Notes: generated by a model not told the origin, from the letters alone. 64,000 bases of DNA from Polynucleobacter sp. Tro8-14-1 (GCF_018881655.1 NZ_JACVPX010000004.1:1-64000), one strand, 5' to 3'. Shown: positions 1 through 7,277, numbered from the stretch's first letter. Made by a program: numbers and translations.

Positions 1-905
1 TAGACACTTCCCAACCTCGCTTGGTACTGCTCTTCAAATCTTACCGGAGAAAGTCCATTGTTGTAACTATGGCGTCTAACCGGGTTGTAAAACATTTCGA
101 TGTAATCAAAAATATCTTCTCTTGCTTTTGCTCTGCTGGCATAGGTTTTACGTTTAATCCGCTCCCGCTTGAGTAGTTGGAAAAAGCTCTCCACTACGGC
201 ATTGTCATGGCAGTTTCCGCGCCGACTCATGCTTTGTTTGAGGTTATGTTCTTTTAAGAACGCTTGCCACTCGTAACTAGAAAATTGACTGCCTTGATCC
301 GAGTGGATCATCACTGTCTGCTTGGGTTTTCGTTTCCATAAAGCCATCAGCAAGGCGCTGACCACCAACTCCTTATCCATTTGACCTTGCATCGACCAGC
401 CTACAATCTGGCGGGAGAATAAATCCAAGACCACCGCCAAGTACAGCCAACCCTCATGCGTGCGGATATAAGTAATGTCCGTTACCCAGGTCTCATTAGG
501 TTCTAAAACATCAAACTGCTGACCCAAGTGATTGGGGGCTGCCACATGAGGCTTACCAGTATGGTGCCGTGGTTTACGCTTGTAGCCTGTTTGGGAACGC
601 AGGCCCTGTGCCTTCATCAATCGATACACCCGTTGCTCTCCACAAGCAATCCCCAGATCTTGCAGGTCATCATGGATCTTGCGATAACCATAGATGGTGC
701 CGCTTGCCAGCCACGCTTGCTTAATTTGACCTACGATCATCTGGTTCTCATACGCTCGAGACGAGAGCGGCTCTTTAAGCCAAGCGTAATAGCCACTGTG
801 GTGGACTCGCAAAACCTTGCACATCGTGCGGATGGCATGCTCATGCTGGTGCTTTTTGATGAAGGCGTACTTTAACCGGACTCCTTGGCAAAGTACGCGG
901 CGGCC
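1..905 (-). CDS. IS3 OrfB transposase (DDE), made by -1 frameshift from OrfA
   Basis: My own translation of the minus strand gives an open frame of about 300 residues from the slippage site at 905 to the window edge. It contains an HTH_21-like segment (motif YGYRKIH) and an rve integrase core with the three catalytic acidic residues in WVTDITYI, HSDQGSQF and DNAVVESFF. It catalyses cut-and-copy transposition as an OrfAB fusion. No stop codon is reached inside the element: the last two element bases are TA, so the stop would be completed by, or lie in, flanking DNA. There is no strong independent start, which fits expression by frameshifting. Confidence 0.88.
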
Positions 906-1153
906 TTTTTTAGGATGTCGCGCTCTTCGGTAACCCGCCGCAGCTCCGCCTCCAGTCTTTTAAGCTTAGCTAATTGATCATCTTGAACTAAGCGCTGCTC
1001 GGCTGGAATACCATATTTATTAATCCAGGCATACAGACTATGGGGTGAGGTGCCCAGCCTAGCAGCCACATCTCGAACCCCAAATCCTCGCTCAACGACT
1101 TGCTTGACTGCCTCTAACTTGAACTCTTCAGTAAACCGTCTTCTTGTACTCAT
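872..1153 (-). CDS. IS3 OrfA, transposase helix-turn-helix subunit
   Basis: The 93-residue protein has an N-terminal HTH_Tnp_1 domain (residues 5-50, motif FKLEAVKQV...GVRDVAARLG) and a C-terminal leucine-zipper-like coiled coil (about 60-85). It binds the element ends and supplies the N-terminus of the OrfAB fusion. The start is supported by an AGGAGG-like ribosome site 6-8 bases upstream of ATG at 1153. The frame overlaps orfB by about 34 bases around the slippage site. Confidence 0.9.
   Translation of the reverse strand: MSTRRRFTEEFKLEAVKQVVERGFGVRDVAARLGTSPHSLYAWINKYGIPAEQRLVQDDQLAKLKRLEAELRRVTEERDILKKAAAYFAKESG
905..911 (-). promoter_or_regulatory. Programmed -1 frameshift site (A6G)
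   Basis: On the minus strand the heptamer A AAA AAG lies near the end of orfA. Slipping back one base puts the ribosome exactly into the orfB frame. This is the standard IS3-family signal and explains how the long transposase is made. Confidence 0.85.
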
Positions 1154-1233
1154 TACACACCTCCTAATAGACTAAATATTAGGCTAGAAAGTGTCTATAG
1201 AAGTGGTAGCGATTCAATTGGATCAAAAAAGAG

Positions 1234-2244
1234 TTGGGCAAACCACTGCCTGAAATGCCATCACTTCATGTTTGGAGTAATGGAGATGAGCCAGAATTTT
1301 CTACTGTAGATAATCTTCCAAGAGTTAAAAAGTTAGCTCGAGAAAAGTCTCCGGTTAAAGATGTACCTGCGGAAGAGTTAGCAGCAGAAACGGTGACCTT
1401 TGAAATTAATGGCAATTTTCCAATTTATCAAGGTCGGTCTTTCCATCCAGCGATTGAAGAAACTTTCAAGGGTTTAGATAAGTCAAAAACCAATCGATTC
1501 GGGCGTTGGGATTCTAAATCTGGGTTTGATGCTGAAATATCCCCTGATAATGTATCCAGGGCAAAAAGAATTCTTCAAACGATTCTCAATATGTATTTGA
1601 GCAAAGGTGCTGAGATAAAAAGTTATCAGCGCTGGTCAAATGGCCGCTCTCGGCCTGTTTTGGTTATTGATGGCGAGTCTATTTTGTTTAGTTTTTATGA
1701 AACTGCCACTCGGCATATTCCACCCTTGCGGCGTCAATCTTCTTATATGAGTTATGACGGCCATAGAAGGACTTATATGGCTAGCATTGACTACACGGCT
1801 AGTGGAAAGCTTGAACTAAAGATTGGCCATGTGGATCTGTATTCGGAGCGAACACTGAAAGATTCCTCCAATAAATCGGTTGAAGAGGGGCTTTCTGCAA
1901 TCTCTGAAATAGTCTCCGACCTAATGGTGAGGGGTAGGGCTGAGCGGATTGAGAGGGAGGCGAAGGAGCTTGAGCGAGAGCGCTTGCGAAAGATCGAGCA
2001 AGACAAGGCTGACGAGATTGAGAGGAAAAAGCGTCAGTGGCAGGACCTACAAGAAAATGCTTCTGAATGGGCTGCTCTTCAAGAAATAAGAGCATTTATC
2101 AATGCTGTGAAGGCTGATAGGTATTTCCGCAAAAAACACCCTGATTGGCGCTTATGGGTAAGTTGGGCCTCTGATCAGGTGAATAGACGCGATCCTATTT
2201 ACAAGATTAGAAATGGGAAAGCCCTTCCGGGTGCCCCAATATAA
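1234..2244 (+). CDS. Unrecognised protein with C-terminal coiled coil, possibly 5'-truncated
   Basis: I do not recognise the family. The 336-residue frame has a globular first part (to about residue 220) and a very basic/acidic helical stretch (about 230-275, RAERIEREAKELERERL-like) predicted to be coiled coil. It ends in a tryptophan-rich tail (WRLWVSWASDQVNRRDPI). The start is unclear: TTG at 1234 has only a weak purine stretch before it, and the first ATG is at 1255. In-frame stops at 1198 and 1207 separate it from the IS3 element, so the gene may have lost its real 5' end when the element inserted. Similar proteins sit on islands; its role here is unknown. Confidence 0.6.
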   Translation: MGKPLPEMPSLHVWSNGDEPEFSTVDNLPRVKKLAREKSPVKDVPAEELAAETVTFEINGNFPIYQGRSFHPAIEETFKGLDKSKTNRFGRWDSKSGFDAEISPDNVSRAKRILQTILNMYLSKGAEIKSYQRWSNGRSRPVLVIDGESILFSFYETATRHIPPLRRQSSYMSYDGHRRTYMASIDYTASGKLELKIGHVDLYSERTLKDSSNKSVEEGLSAISEIVSDLMVRGRAERIEREAKELERERLRKIEQDKADEIERKKRQWQDLQENASEWAALQEIRAFINAVKADRYFRKKHPDWRLWVSWASDQVNRRDPIYKIRNGKALPGAPI

Positions 2245-2272
2245 CTTTTTTGGCTAATTAGGCTTAAATAAT

Positions 2273-2288
2273 GTGTAATATATTACAC
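2273..2288. promoter_or_regulatory. Perfect 16-bp palindrome, probable autoregulatory operator
   Basis: GTGTAATATATTACAC is a perfect palindrome 22 bases before the XRE antitoxin start. A -10-like GGATAATAT at 2297-2305 follows it, so a bound repressor would sit on the promoter. Autoregulation by the adjacent HTH protein is inferred from the usual behaviour of toxin-antitoxin operons. Confidence 0.65.
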
Positions 2289-2309
2289 AATTTATGGGAT
2301 AATATCCTC

Positions 2310-2792
2310 ATGAACTTACGTGAAATTGGTCTCAAAGCTGGGCAGCGTCGTGCTGATCTGGGTTTATCCCAGGATCGATTGGCAAAGCTTTGTGGTCTTT
2401 CAAGGTCCACTATCCACCATTTAGAGAAAGGCACTTTGAAGGATTTGGGCGCCGCTAAATTGCTCTCCTTGCTATCCCTATTGGGTTTGGATGTCATCAC
2501 TCAAGAGCACAGCAAAAAACATCATGGCTTGGATATGGCCAGTAAAACTGCAAGCGTTAGTTATAAGACTAAGCTTCACAGTAGCGACTTATCTCATTCA
2601 TTAGCATGTGGAAAAGTACCGGAAAGTATTTTTCCGCATGTGGCAACATTGCTAGATGAGGCGCCTTTAGAAATTATTGTGTCCGCAGTTGAGGAGGCAG
2701 CAGCAGTAAATCATGTTGCCCCCAAACTAATTTGGAAAAATATTGATCGGTGGGCGCATGAGATGCATTCACCAAGATCGGCATGGGCTTAA
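2310..2792 (+). CDS. XRE-family HTH antitoxin/repressor
   Basis: The 160-residue protein begins with a Cro/C1-type helix-turn-helix (residues about 5-60: GLSQDRLAKLCGLSRSTIHHLEKG). Its C-terminal half has no motif I know, and could bind the toxin. ATG at 2310 was chosen because it sits directly before the HTH and just downstream of a -10-like box; an upstream ATG at 2271 would overlap the operator. The AbiEii-like gene follows within 3 bases, the usual antitoxin-first order. The likely role is to repress the operon and neutralise the nucleotidyltransferase. Confidence 0.8.
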   Translation: MNLREIGLKAGQRRADLGLSQDRLAKLCGLSRSTIHHLEKGTLKDLGAAKLLSLLSLLGLDVITQEHSKKHHGLDMASKTASVSYKTKLHSSDLSHSLACGKVPESIFPHVATLLDEAPLEIIVSAVEEAAAVNHVAPKLIWKNIDRWAHEMHSPRSAWA

Positions 2793-2795
2793 TTG

Positions 2796-3461
2796 ATGAC
2801 GACTATCGTTGAACGTAATTTACCTTCAGGGGTTTGGGAGGATTTGCTGCCACATGCACTTTCGATTATTGAAGATATTAAGAGTCATGGGACACCCGAT
2901 CCATTCTGGACTTTCGGGGGTGGTACCGTATTAATGTTTCGATATCAGCATCGTCTTAGTAAAGACATTGATATCTTTGTCCCAGATCCGCAGTACTTGG
3001 GTTTTGTAACGCCGCGTCTAAGCGATGTAGCTGCAGCAGTGAGTACAGATTATGTCGAAGATCAAAGTTCATACGTTAAGCTAATTCGCCCAGAGGGGGA
3101 GATTGACTTTGTGGCATCTCCAAATCTAACTGAAGCACCATTTGAAATGTGGAATATTGGCGGGCAACATATTCGGGTGGAAACTGCTGCAGAGATTGTG
3201 GCAAAGAAATTATGGCATCGAGGCGACAGGGCATCTGCCCGTGATTTATTTGACCTGTCTTTAGTCATTGAGCGTGAGCCCGAGGCATTGATAAAAGCAG
3301 CTAAATTCTTGCGGAAGAATGCTGATCTATTTACCAGTCAAATAGCAATCAGAGCATCAGTATTAAAGGCGCAGTTTGCTGAGATTGATGTATTAAATTA
3401 CAAGCCAAGCTACGACGAGGCAGTTCAGCGGGCGACCAAATTTTTACAGTCTCTTAAATAA
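2796..3461 (+). CDS. AbiEii/AbiGii-family nucleotidyltransferase toxin
   Basis: The 221-residue protein has the minimal nucleotidyltransferase signature: GGGT at residues 41-44, the acidic pair D57/D59 in KDIDIF and a third acidic residue in GEIDFV (about 104-108). The conserved KLWHRGDRASARDLFDL block (about 137-153) is typical of the AbiEii branch. Known members transfer nucleotides to tRNA or other targets and cause growth arrest, acting as type IV-like toxins or phage-abortive factors. TTG at 2793 is an alternative start; ATG at 2796 is preferred. It is co-transcribed with the XRE gene. Confidence 0.82.
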   Translation: MTTIVERNLPSGVWEDLLPHALSIIEDIKSHGTPDPFWTFGGGTVLMFRYQHRLSKDIDIFVPDPQYLGFVTPRLSDVAAAVSTDYVEDQSSYVKLIRPEGEIDFVASPNLTEAPFEMWNIGGQHIRVETAAEIVAKKLWHRGDRASARDLFDLSLVIEREPEALIKAAKFLRKNADLFTSQIAIRASVLKAQFAEIDVLNYKPSYDEAVQRATKFLQSLK

Positions 3462-3550
3462 ATTTTTCATCACTTGTACGACTCGACACATAGTTAACAC
3501 TTTATACCGGACACATACTTTACAGTTTTTGGCATAGGAGGGACCTTACT

Positions 3551-4516
3551 ATGCCGTGGAATGAAAGTACGAAGATGGATGAAAAGCTCAAGTTTGTATC
3601 TCGTTACCTTGATGGCGAGAAGATTGCTACCCTTTGCCAGGAGTTTGGAATCTCCAGAGTCACTGGCCATAAAATCATTGATCGCTATAAAGACAGTGGT
3701 TTAGAAGCCTTTACGGATCGATCAAGAAGGCCCTTTAGGCAAGCCAATCGGCTGCCCTTCCAGGTCGAGCAACTGATCGTGAACCTCAAAAAGGAGTTCC
3801 CGACCTGGGGCGCTCCTAAATTGCGCGACAGATTGCACACCCACTACCCGGAGTTAGCATTGCCCGCCAAAAGCACGGTGCATGCCGTTCTCGATCGCCA
3901 TGGCTTAGTCAAAAAGAAACGCAGACGCCACCACCCCAAGCTCACGGGGACCAACTTATCGGATCTCAAAGAACCGAATGCTCTATGGTGCGTGGACTAC
4001 AAAGGGGAGTTTATGCTGGGTAATAAGCAGTACTGTTACCCCTTAACCGTGACGGACTATGCCTCTCGCTTCCTCATTTGCTGTGAAGGCCTAGAGAGTA
4101 CTCGCGAAGCGCAGGCTTTTACCGTGTTTGAACAACTCTTTAAAGAGTATGGACTGCCAGGCTCCATCCGCTCAGACAACGGTGTGCCGTTTGCCTGCGC
4201 TAATGCGCTCTATGGTTTAAGTAGTCTATCGGTGTGGTGGCTTCGTTTAGGCATTGGTATTGAGCGCATTAAGCCCGGCAATCCTCAGCAAAATGGCCGC
4301 CATGAACGCATGCATTTAACACTCAAGCAAGCGACTACTAAACCCCCTGCCAAAACACTTTTGCAACAGCAAGATAAGTTCGAAGACTTTATCTATGAGT
4401 ACAACTATGAGCGGCCCCATCAAGCCCTGGAGATGAAAAAACCGGCACAGCTCTATACCCCCTCGACCCGAAAATACGAAGGACTGCCCGATGTGAGTTA
4501 CCCCTTCCACGACTAA
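3551..4516 (+). CDS. IS481-family transposase, shortened by an in-frame stop
   Basis: The 321-residue frame has an N-terminal HTH (residues about 12-60, LCQEFGISRVTGHKIIDRY) and an rve core. The catalytic acids are in WCVDYKGEF, IRSDNGVPF and NGRHERMHL. A GGAGG ribosome site precedes ATG 3551. The frame stops at TAA 4514-4516 right after YPFHD, but homology to the usual C-terminal tail of this family continues in the same frame to 4732. This suggests a lysine codon changed to a stop. All catalytic residues lie before the stop, so activity cannot be excluded. Confidence 0.82.
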   Translation: MPWNESTKMDEKLKFVSRYLDGEKIATLCQEFGISRVTGHKIIDRYKDSGLEAFTDRSRRPFRQANRLPFQVEQLIVNLKKEFPTWGAPKLRDRLHTHYPELALPAKSTVHAVLDRHGLVKKKRRRHHPKLTGTNLSDLKEPNALWCVDYKGEFMLGNKQYCYPLTVTDYASRFLICCEGLESTREAQAFTVFEQLFKEYGLPGSIRSDNGVPFACANALYGLSSLSVWWLRLGIGIERIKPGNPQQNGRHERMHLTLKQATTKPPAKTLLQQQDKFEDFIYEYNYERPHQALEMKKPAQLYTPSTRKYEGLPDVSYPFHD

Positions 4517-4732
4517 ACAGTGACCGTGACTAACTGCGGACGCATCTGCCTTGATGGTAAGAAGATTCACTTTAGTACGGTGTTCGCTGGTCATGACGTA
4601 GGCTTACGGCAAGTCGAAGACGACGTGTGGTTAGTGAGCTTTATGGATTACGATATGGCTTACTTTGATATGGAGTCTTCTCGGGTACAAGCCCTAGAAA
4701 ACCCATTTGGTCCCAAAGTATTGGGGATGTGA
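4517..4732 (+). pseudogene. Detached C-terminal tail of the IS481-like transposase
   Basis: This is the same reading frame as the upstream transposase, separated from it by one TAA codon. The translated tail (TVTNCGRICLDGKK..., STVFAGHDVG..., ENPFGPKVLGM) is what I know as the usual C-terminal extension of IS481-type transposases. It has no ribosome site of its own and is probably not made except by readthrough. Confidence 0.7.
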
Positions 4733-4802
4733 TTGGTAAAGGTGTAAACCATGTGGTCGGTACCGGACGTAAAGCATGTGTCCGGTACGTACCGTTAAAT
4801 CT

Positions 4803-4839
4803 TGGTGGGTCGGGCGAGATTCGAACTCGCGACCAACGG
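4803..4839 (-). repeat. tRNA-Lys 3'-end fragment, copy 1 (attachment-site scar)
   Basis: These 37 bases equal the last 37 bases (CCA end through the T arm) of the intact tRNA-Lys at 12944-13019. The match ends abruptly at 4839 and the arm sequences seen beside copies 2 and 3 are missing, so this is the most degraded and probably oldest site. The IS481-like element abuts it on the left. Confidence 0.88.
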
Positions 4840-4842
4840 TGT

Positions 4843-5040
4843 TTAGGCCCTAAGTTGGCGCTGTTTGATGAGTTCTGCAGCAGGGATTCGAACTATCTTA
4901 CCGTCAATAGTGGTTACGATAGCCGTATTAGTTTGGATTGCTAAGTCTATTGCTGCTTGACCTGCTCGTTGCATAGCGTAGTAAGATCCTGCGATATCGG
5001 GATCAGAGGAATTACGAATGTCTTTGCTTGGAATAGTCAT
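4843..5040 (-). CDS. Small unrecognised protein downstream of the zeta-like toxin
   Basis: The 65-residue protein starts at ATG 5040; a TTG at 5046 would overlap the toxin stop. It reads SSDPDIAGSYYAMQRAGQAA... then IVTTIDGKIVRIPAAEL, suggesting one helix followed by a small beta-hairpin. No family is recognised. It is translationally coupled to the upstream kinase gene, so it is the third member of that operon and could be an accessory antitoxin. Its stop lies 4 bases from the tRNA fragment at 4839, so its natural C-terminus may have been cut when the left arm was lost. Confidence 0.6.
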   Translation of the reverse strand: MTIPSKDIRNSSDPDIAGSYYAMQRAGQAAIDLAIQTNTAIVTTIDGKIVRIPAAELIKQRQLRA

Positions 5041-5042
5041 AG

Positions 5043-5561
5043 TCAACCCTGGTCTGTTTGCTCGGGGGGAGTTTTATCTCCATCTAACAATACCCATGAT
5101 TTTACAACTTTTTGGTATTTGGGCAAATTCTCGAGGCCAGCGGTATATCGCCTACGAATGACCTCTTCAGGGATGTTGTGCCCTCCTTGTGCTACCCGCT
5201 CTTTTACACGCGAAATAGCCAATTCAGGTGAGCTTAGTGCAATAAACCAAAGCTTTACCGAATAACCTAAATCTTTCCATTCTTGAATTCGTTGTAAGTA
5301 ATGGGCGCCAGATAAAGTTGTTTCAAAGGCAAAGCTCTCGCCAGCTTTGGTGTATTCATCCAGTTCGTTCAGCATCAAGCGCGCAGCTTTAAATGAAACA
5401 GATTCAGGATTGAATGGTGCTAAACCAGCAGCTATGAGATCAGCATTGATAAACCGAAATGTAAGGGCTTCTTGCGGCAAGAAGTTCTTGGCAAAAGTAG
5501 TTTTACCAGCGCCATTGGGTCCGGCAATAATAATAATTTTTTTACTCATTGCAGGTGTCAT
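5043..5561 (-). CDS. Zeta-toxin-like P-loop kinase
   Basis: The 172-residue protein has a Walker A motif GPNGAGKTT (residues 14-22), then FINADLIAAGL (about 37-47), the zeta-type FETTLSG strand (about 79-85) and a lid region with several arginines (RVKERV...EEVIRRRYTAGLENL). Zeta toxins phosphorylate UDP-N-acetylglucosamine and poison cell-wall synthesis; related small kinases may have other nucleotide-like substrates. ATG 5561 overlaps the stop of the upstream antitoxin-like gene by ATGA, indicating coupling. An internal ATG at 5549 is a possible alternative start. Confidence 0.8.
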   Translation of the reverse strand: MTPAMSKKIIIIAGPNGAGKTTFAKNFLPQEALTFRFINADLIAAGLAPFNPESVSFKAARLMLNELDEYTKAGESFAFETTLSGAHYLQRIQEWKDLGYSVKLWFIALSSPELAISRVKERVAQGGHNIPEEVIRRRYTAGLENLPKYQKVVKSWVLLDGDKTPPEQTDQG

Positions 5562-5755
5562 TTGATTGGATTCTTAGCATAACTTTGTCTAGCTTCTTTT
5601 ATCAGTTCCGCAATACTTTTTTTGCCATATATATAGCTAGTTAGTTTTTGTTCAAACTGCTCTGTTAAGGTGACGCCCTCAATTCGAGCAGAAGCTATGG
5701 CATTGCAAACGTTATATTGGCGAAGTTGATGTGTTGTGGCAAGCTTTGCTGGCAT
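5558..5755 (-). CDS. VbhA-like small antitoxin
   Basis: The 65-residue protein carries SARIEG at residues 22-27, fitting the (S/T)xxxE(G/N) inhibitory helix of Fic-type antitoxins such as VbhA. A helical tail (KSIAELIKEARQSYA) follows. Its neighbour is a zeta-like kinase rather than a Fic enzyme, which makes the motif notable. The antitoxin-first order and the 4-base overlap with the kinase gene support a toxin-antitoxin pair. The functional assignment rests on motif and context only. Confidence 0.65.
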   Translation of the reverse strand: MPAKLATTHQLRQYNVCNAIASARIEGVTLTEQFEQKLTSYIYGKKSIAELIKEARQSYAKNPIK

Positions 5756-5850
5756 TTCACTATTTTATTGGATTTGGGTCGGATTCCCTAGCCAAAAAAT
5801 GGCCCTAAAATGCGTTTTAAAGAGCAATTCGGAGGGGTAGTGCAGGTAAT

Positions 5851-5876
5851 AAAAAAGCCCCGCAAAAGCGAGGCTT
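5851..5876 (-). terminator. Rho-independent terminator beside tRNA-Lys fragment copy 2
   Basis: Arms 5855-5863 and 5868-5876 form a 9-bp stem with one mismatch and an AAAA loop. On the minus strand a run of T follows the stem. It lies 9 bases beyond the tRNA fragment, where a tRNA terminator is expected, and would once have ended transcription of the then-intact tRNA. Confidence 0.75.
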
Positions 5877-5884
5877 AGTGATGC

Positions 5885-5933
5885 TGGTGGGTCGGGCGAG
5901 ATTCGAACTCGCGACCAACGGATTAAAAGTCCG
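5885..5933 (-). repeat. tRNA-Lys 3'-end fragment, copy 2 (attachment site)
   Basis: These 49 bases are identical to the 3' 49 bases of the intact tRNA-Lys, from CCA through the anticodon loop. The following six bases TCTTAG are shared with copy 3 but not with the intact gene, marking the point where element DNA replaces tRNA DNA. This is the classical footprint of tyrosine-recombinase integration into a tRNA 3' end. Confidence 0.9.
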
Positions 5934-5984
5934 TCTTAGCTAATGCTGCAACTCACTGATTTAATTCAAATATAAATTAATAAG

Positions 5985-6058
5985 TGGTGAATATATGCCT
6001 TCATCATCGCCCAACAATATCAAGGACTTAGCGCGATTAGATTTGCGTTTATTCACCA
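5985..6058. repeat. Attachment-arm block of cassette C
   Basis: The block starts with TGGTGAATA (5985-5993), has CAATATCAAGGACTTAGC at 6015-6032 and ends with TATTCACCA (6050-6058), the inverted copy of the first motif. It starts 52 bases past the tRNA fragment. Motifs, spacing (74 bp overall) and distance are the same beside copy 3 at 7858-7931. I infer arm-type binding sites for a recombinase. Confidence 0.75.
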
Positions 6059-6257
6059 TAAATTTTGGCTAAATGCTTTGCGTAAAAGGGCCGTTGTAGA
6101 GCCAATTGCAGTCACTCCAAGCGGGATATTTTGAGATGCTTGAAGGTCTCAGTCCGGCCATAAGGGGCCCTTGGTATACTCAAAAAAATGCATAAAATCC
6201 AGCAAGTCCAATTTAATATGCCTCTTTGTTGTGCCAACATTTTATGAAAGCGATGCC

Positions 6258-6989
6258 ATGAAATCATTGCATAATTATCTTCTGATAGCGTTCTTTAGTT
6301 TGCTAAGTCTGTATGGCGTTAGTGCCTGTGCACAAGAATGCCGCGGCACCCCAGTAGGCTCTTGTAATGCTGTAAATGCTAATTCTTCTACTTGCGGAAA
6401 TTACTACGTTTCGAATAATGTTGGCGGAGGCACTCAATGTAAATGGACTGGTAGCGATTGCTCTAATGTCGGCGGCAGTTGTGGCAACCAGCCAGCAGCA
6501 GTGCCGGCAGCGCCACCTGCGCCACCTGCTCCAACTACACTTCCATCATCTGGCGCTGCTCCAATAATTGCAGGGACCCTTACTTGGAAGATGACTCCTC
6601 CGTTGGCTGCGTCCACAACTGGTACTAGTTATTGCGATAGTTCATGTGGATACTATTACATCTATTACATGACGGGTACCGTAACCTCTAACGGAAATAA
6701 TTCCTACTTAATCTCCGGCTTTGCTGAAGCTGCTTACACTCAATCGCTGCCAACACCAGTAGCAACACAATATTCCGAAATTCCAGGACTTGGTTCTATG
6801 CGACTTGTTGGAGACAGCTATCAAATGATGGCTAATGCGGTCTTTCAGCCCCCTGTTGAAAAGCCGAACCCAGTCTTCTTATCGCTGGGCTGCACGTTTT
6901 CAGCTACCACCCTGTCTGGAGGATGTTTCACCATTCCTACGGATGGTTCTCCATCACAGACTGTCCAGGCTTCTTTGGTTGCGAACTAA
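6258..6989 (+). CDS. Secreted cysteine-rich protein, unknown function
   Basis: The start is set at ATG 6258, directly before a clear Sec signal peptide (hydrophobic core LLIAFFSLLSLYGVSACA, cleavage after ACA). The 243-residue product then has a Cys-rich N-terminal part (about residues 25-75, eight cysteines) and a Pro/Ala linker (AAVPAAPPAPPAPTT, about 78-95). A C-terminal beta-rich domain follows with Tyr-rich SSCGYYYIYYMTG. No family is recognised. It is followed within 3 bases by a small lipoprotein gene, so both envelope proteins are probably made together. The region 5940-6257 before it holds only the attachment arm and a probable promoter. Confidence 0.65.
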   Translation: MKSLHNYLLIAFFSLLSLYGVSACAQECRGTPVGSCNAVNANSSTCGNYYVSNNVGGGTQCKWTGSDCSNVGGSCGNQPAAVPAAPPAPPAPTTLPSSGAAPIIAGTLTWKMTPPLAASTTGTSYCDSSCGYYYIYYMTGTVTSNGNNSYLISGFAEAAYTQSLPTPVATQYSEIPGLGSMRLVGDSYQMMANAVFQPPVEKPNPVFLSLGCTFSATTLSGGCFTIPTDGSPSQTVQASLVAN

Positions 6990-6992
6990 ACC

Positions 6993-7277
6993 ATGAAGTC
7001 GTTGTCACTTAAATTCTCGATTGGCTTAACTGCCGCTATCGTATTGACTGCCTGTGGCGGTGACGGTGGCTCCACCAGCTCATCCGCATCGGCATCAACG
7101 TCTCAATTAGCTGCAACCATACAAACTTTGTGTCCTAAGTGCGCACCAACGCCAACAAGCACTCCAAGTCAATTAGCTACTACGATAAAAGCAATCAACC
7201 CCAAGGCTGTACCTACTCAAACTACAACACCTTCTCAGTTGCAGCAAACTATTGAGGCATTACAAGCAAAGAAGTAG
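6993..7277 (+). CDS. Small lipoprotein with three SQL-TI repeats
   Basis: The 94-residue protein has a lipoprotein signal with lipobox LTAC (cysteine at about residue 21) and a Gly/Ser-rich spacer. Three repeats follow: TSQLAATIQTL, TPSQLATTIKAI and TPSQLQQTIEAL. Each is about 25 residues apart and linked by Pro/Thr-rich segments. It should be anchored in the outer or inner membrane after lipidation by Lgt. The repeats look like short amphipathic helices that could bind a partner, plausibly the secreted protein encoded just upstream. Confidence 0.7.
   Translation: MKSLSLKFSIGLTAAIVLTACGGDGGSTSSSASASTSQLAATIQTLCPKCAPTPTSTPSQLATTIKAINPKAVPTQTTTPSQLQQTIEALQAKK

Larger units (their letters stand above)
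1..1197 (-). mobile_element. IS3-family insertion sequence
   Basis: Two overlapping minus-strand frames (orfA and orfB) lie between imperfect terminal inverted repeats. Bases 1-17 match the reverse complement of 1181-1197 at 14 of 17 positions, and both begin TAGACACTT. The left end coincides with the window edge, so a few more terminal bases could lie outside and the target duplication cannot be tested. The A6G slippage site, the orfA helix-turn-helix and the DDE motif in orfB are all IS3 hallmarks. The element looks intact and potentially active. Confidence 0.9.
3494..4798 (+). mobile_element. IS481-like insertion sequence, transposase interrupted
   Basis: A DDE transposase frame lies between inverted repeats. 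Left 3505-3523 (TACCGGACACATACTTTAC) matches the reverse complement of 4769-4787 with one mismatch. A further TTAAC six bases out occurs on both sides, giving outer limits near 3494 and 4798; the exact ends are uncertain. No target duplication is visible. The right end lies only a few bases from the tRNA-Lys fragment at 4803. Confidence 0.7.

Noticed and set aside
528-875. Plus-strand frame inside the IS3 element
   Set aside because: It is the reverse side of the orfB transposase, which has an intact DDE motif.
4729-4944. Plus-strand frame across the tRNA-Lys fragment (GEIRTRDQ)
   Set aside because: A standard false translation of a tRNA 3' end on the wrong strand; no ribosome site.
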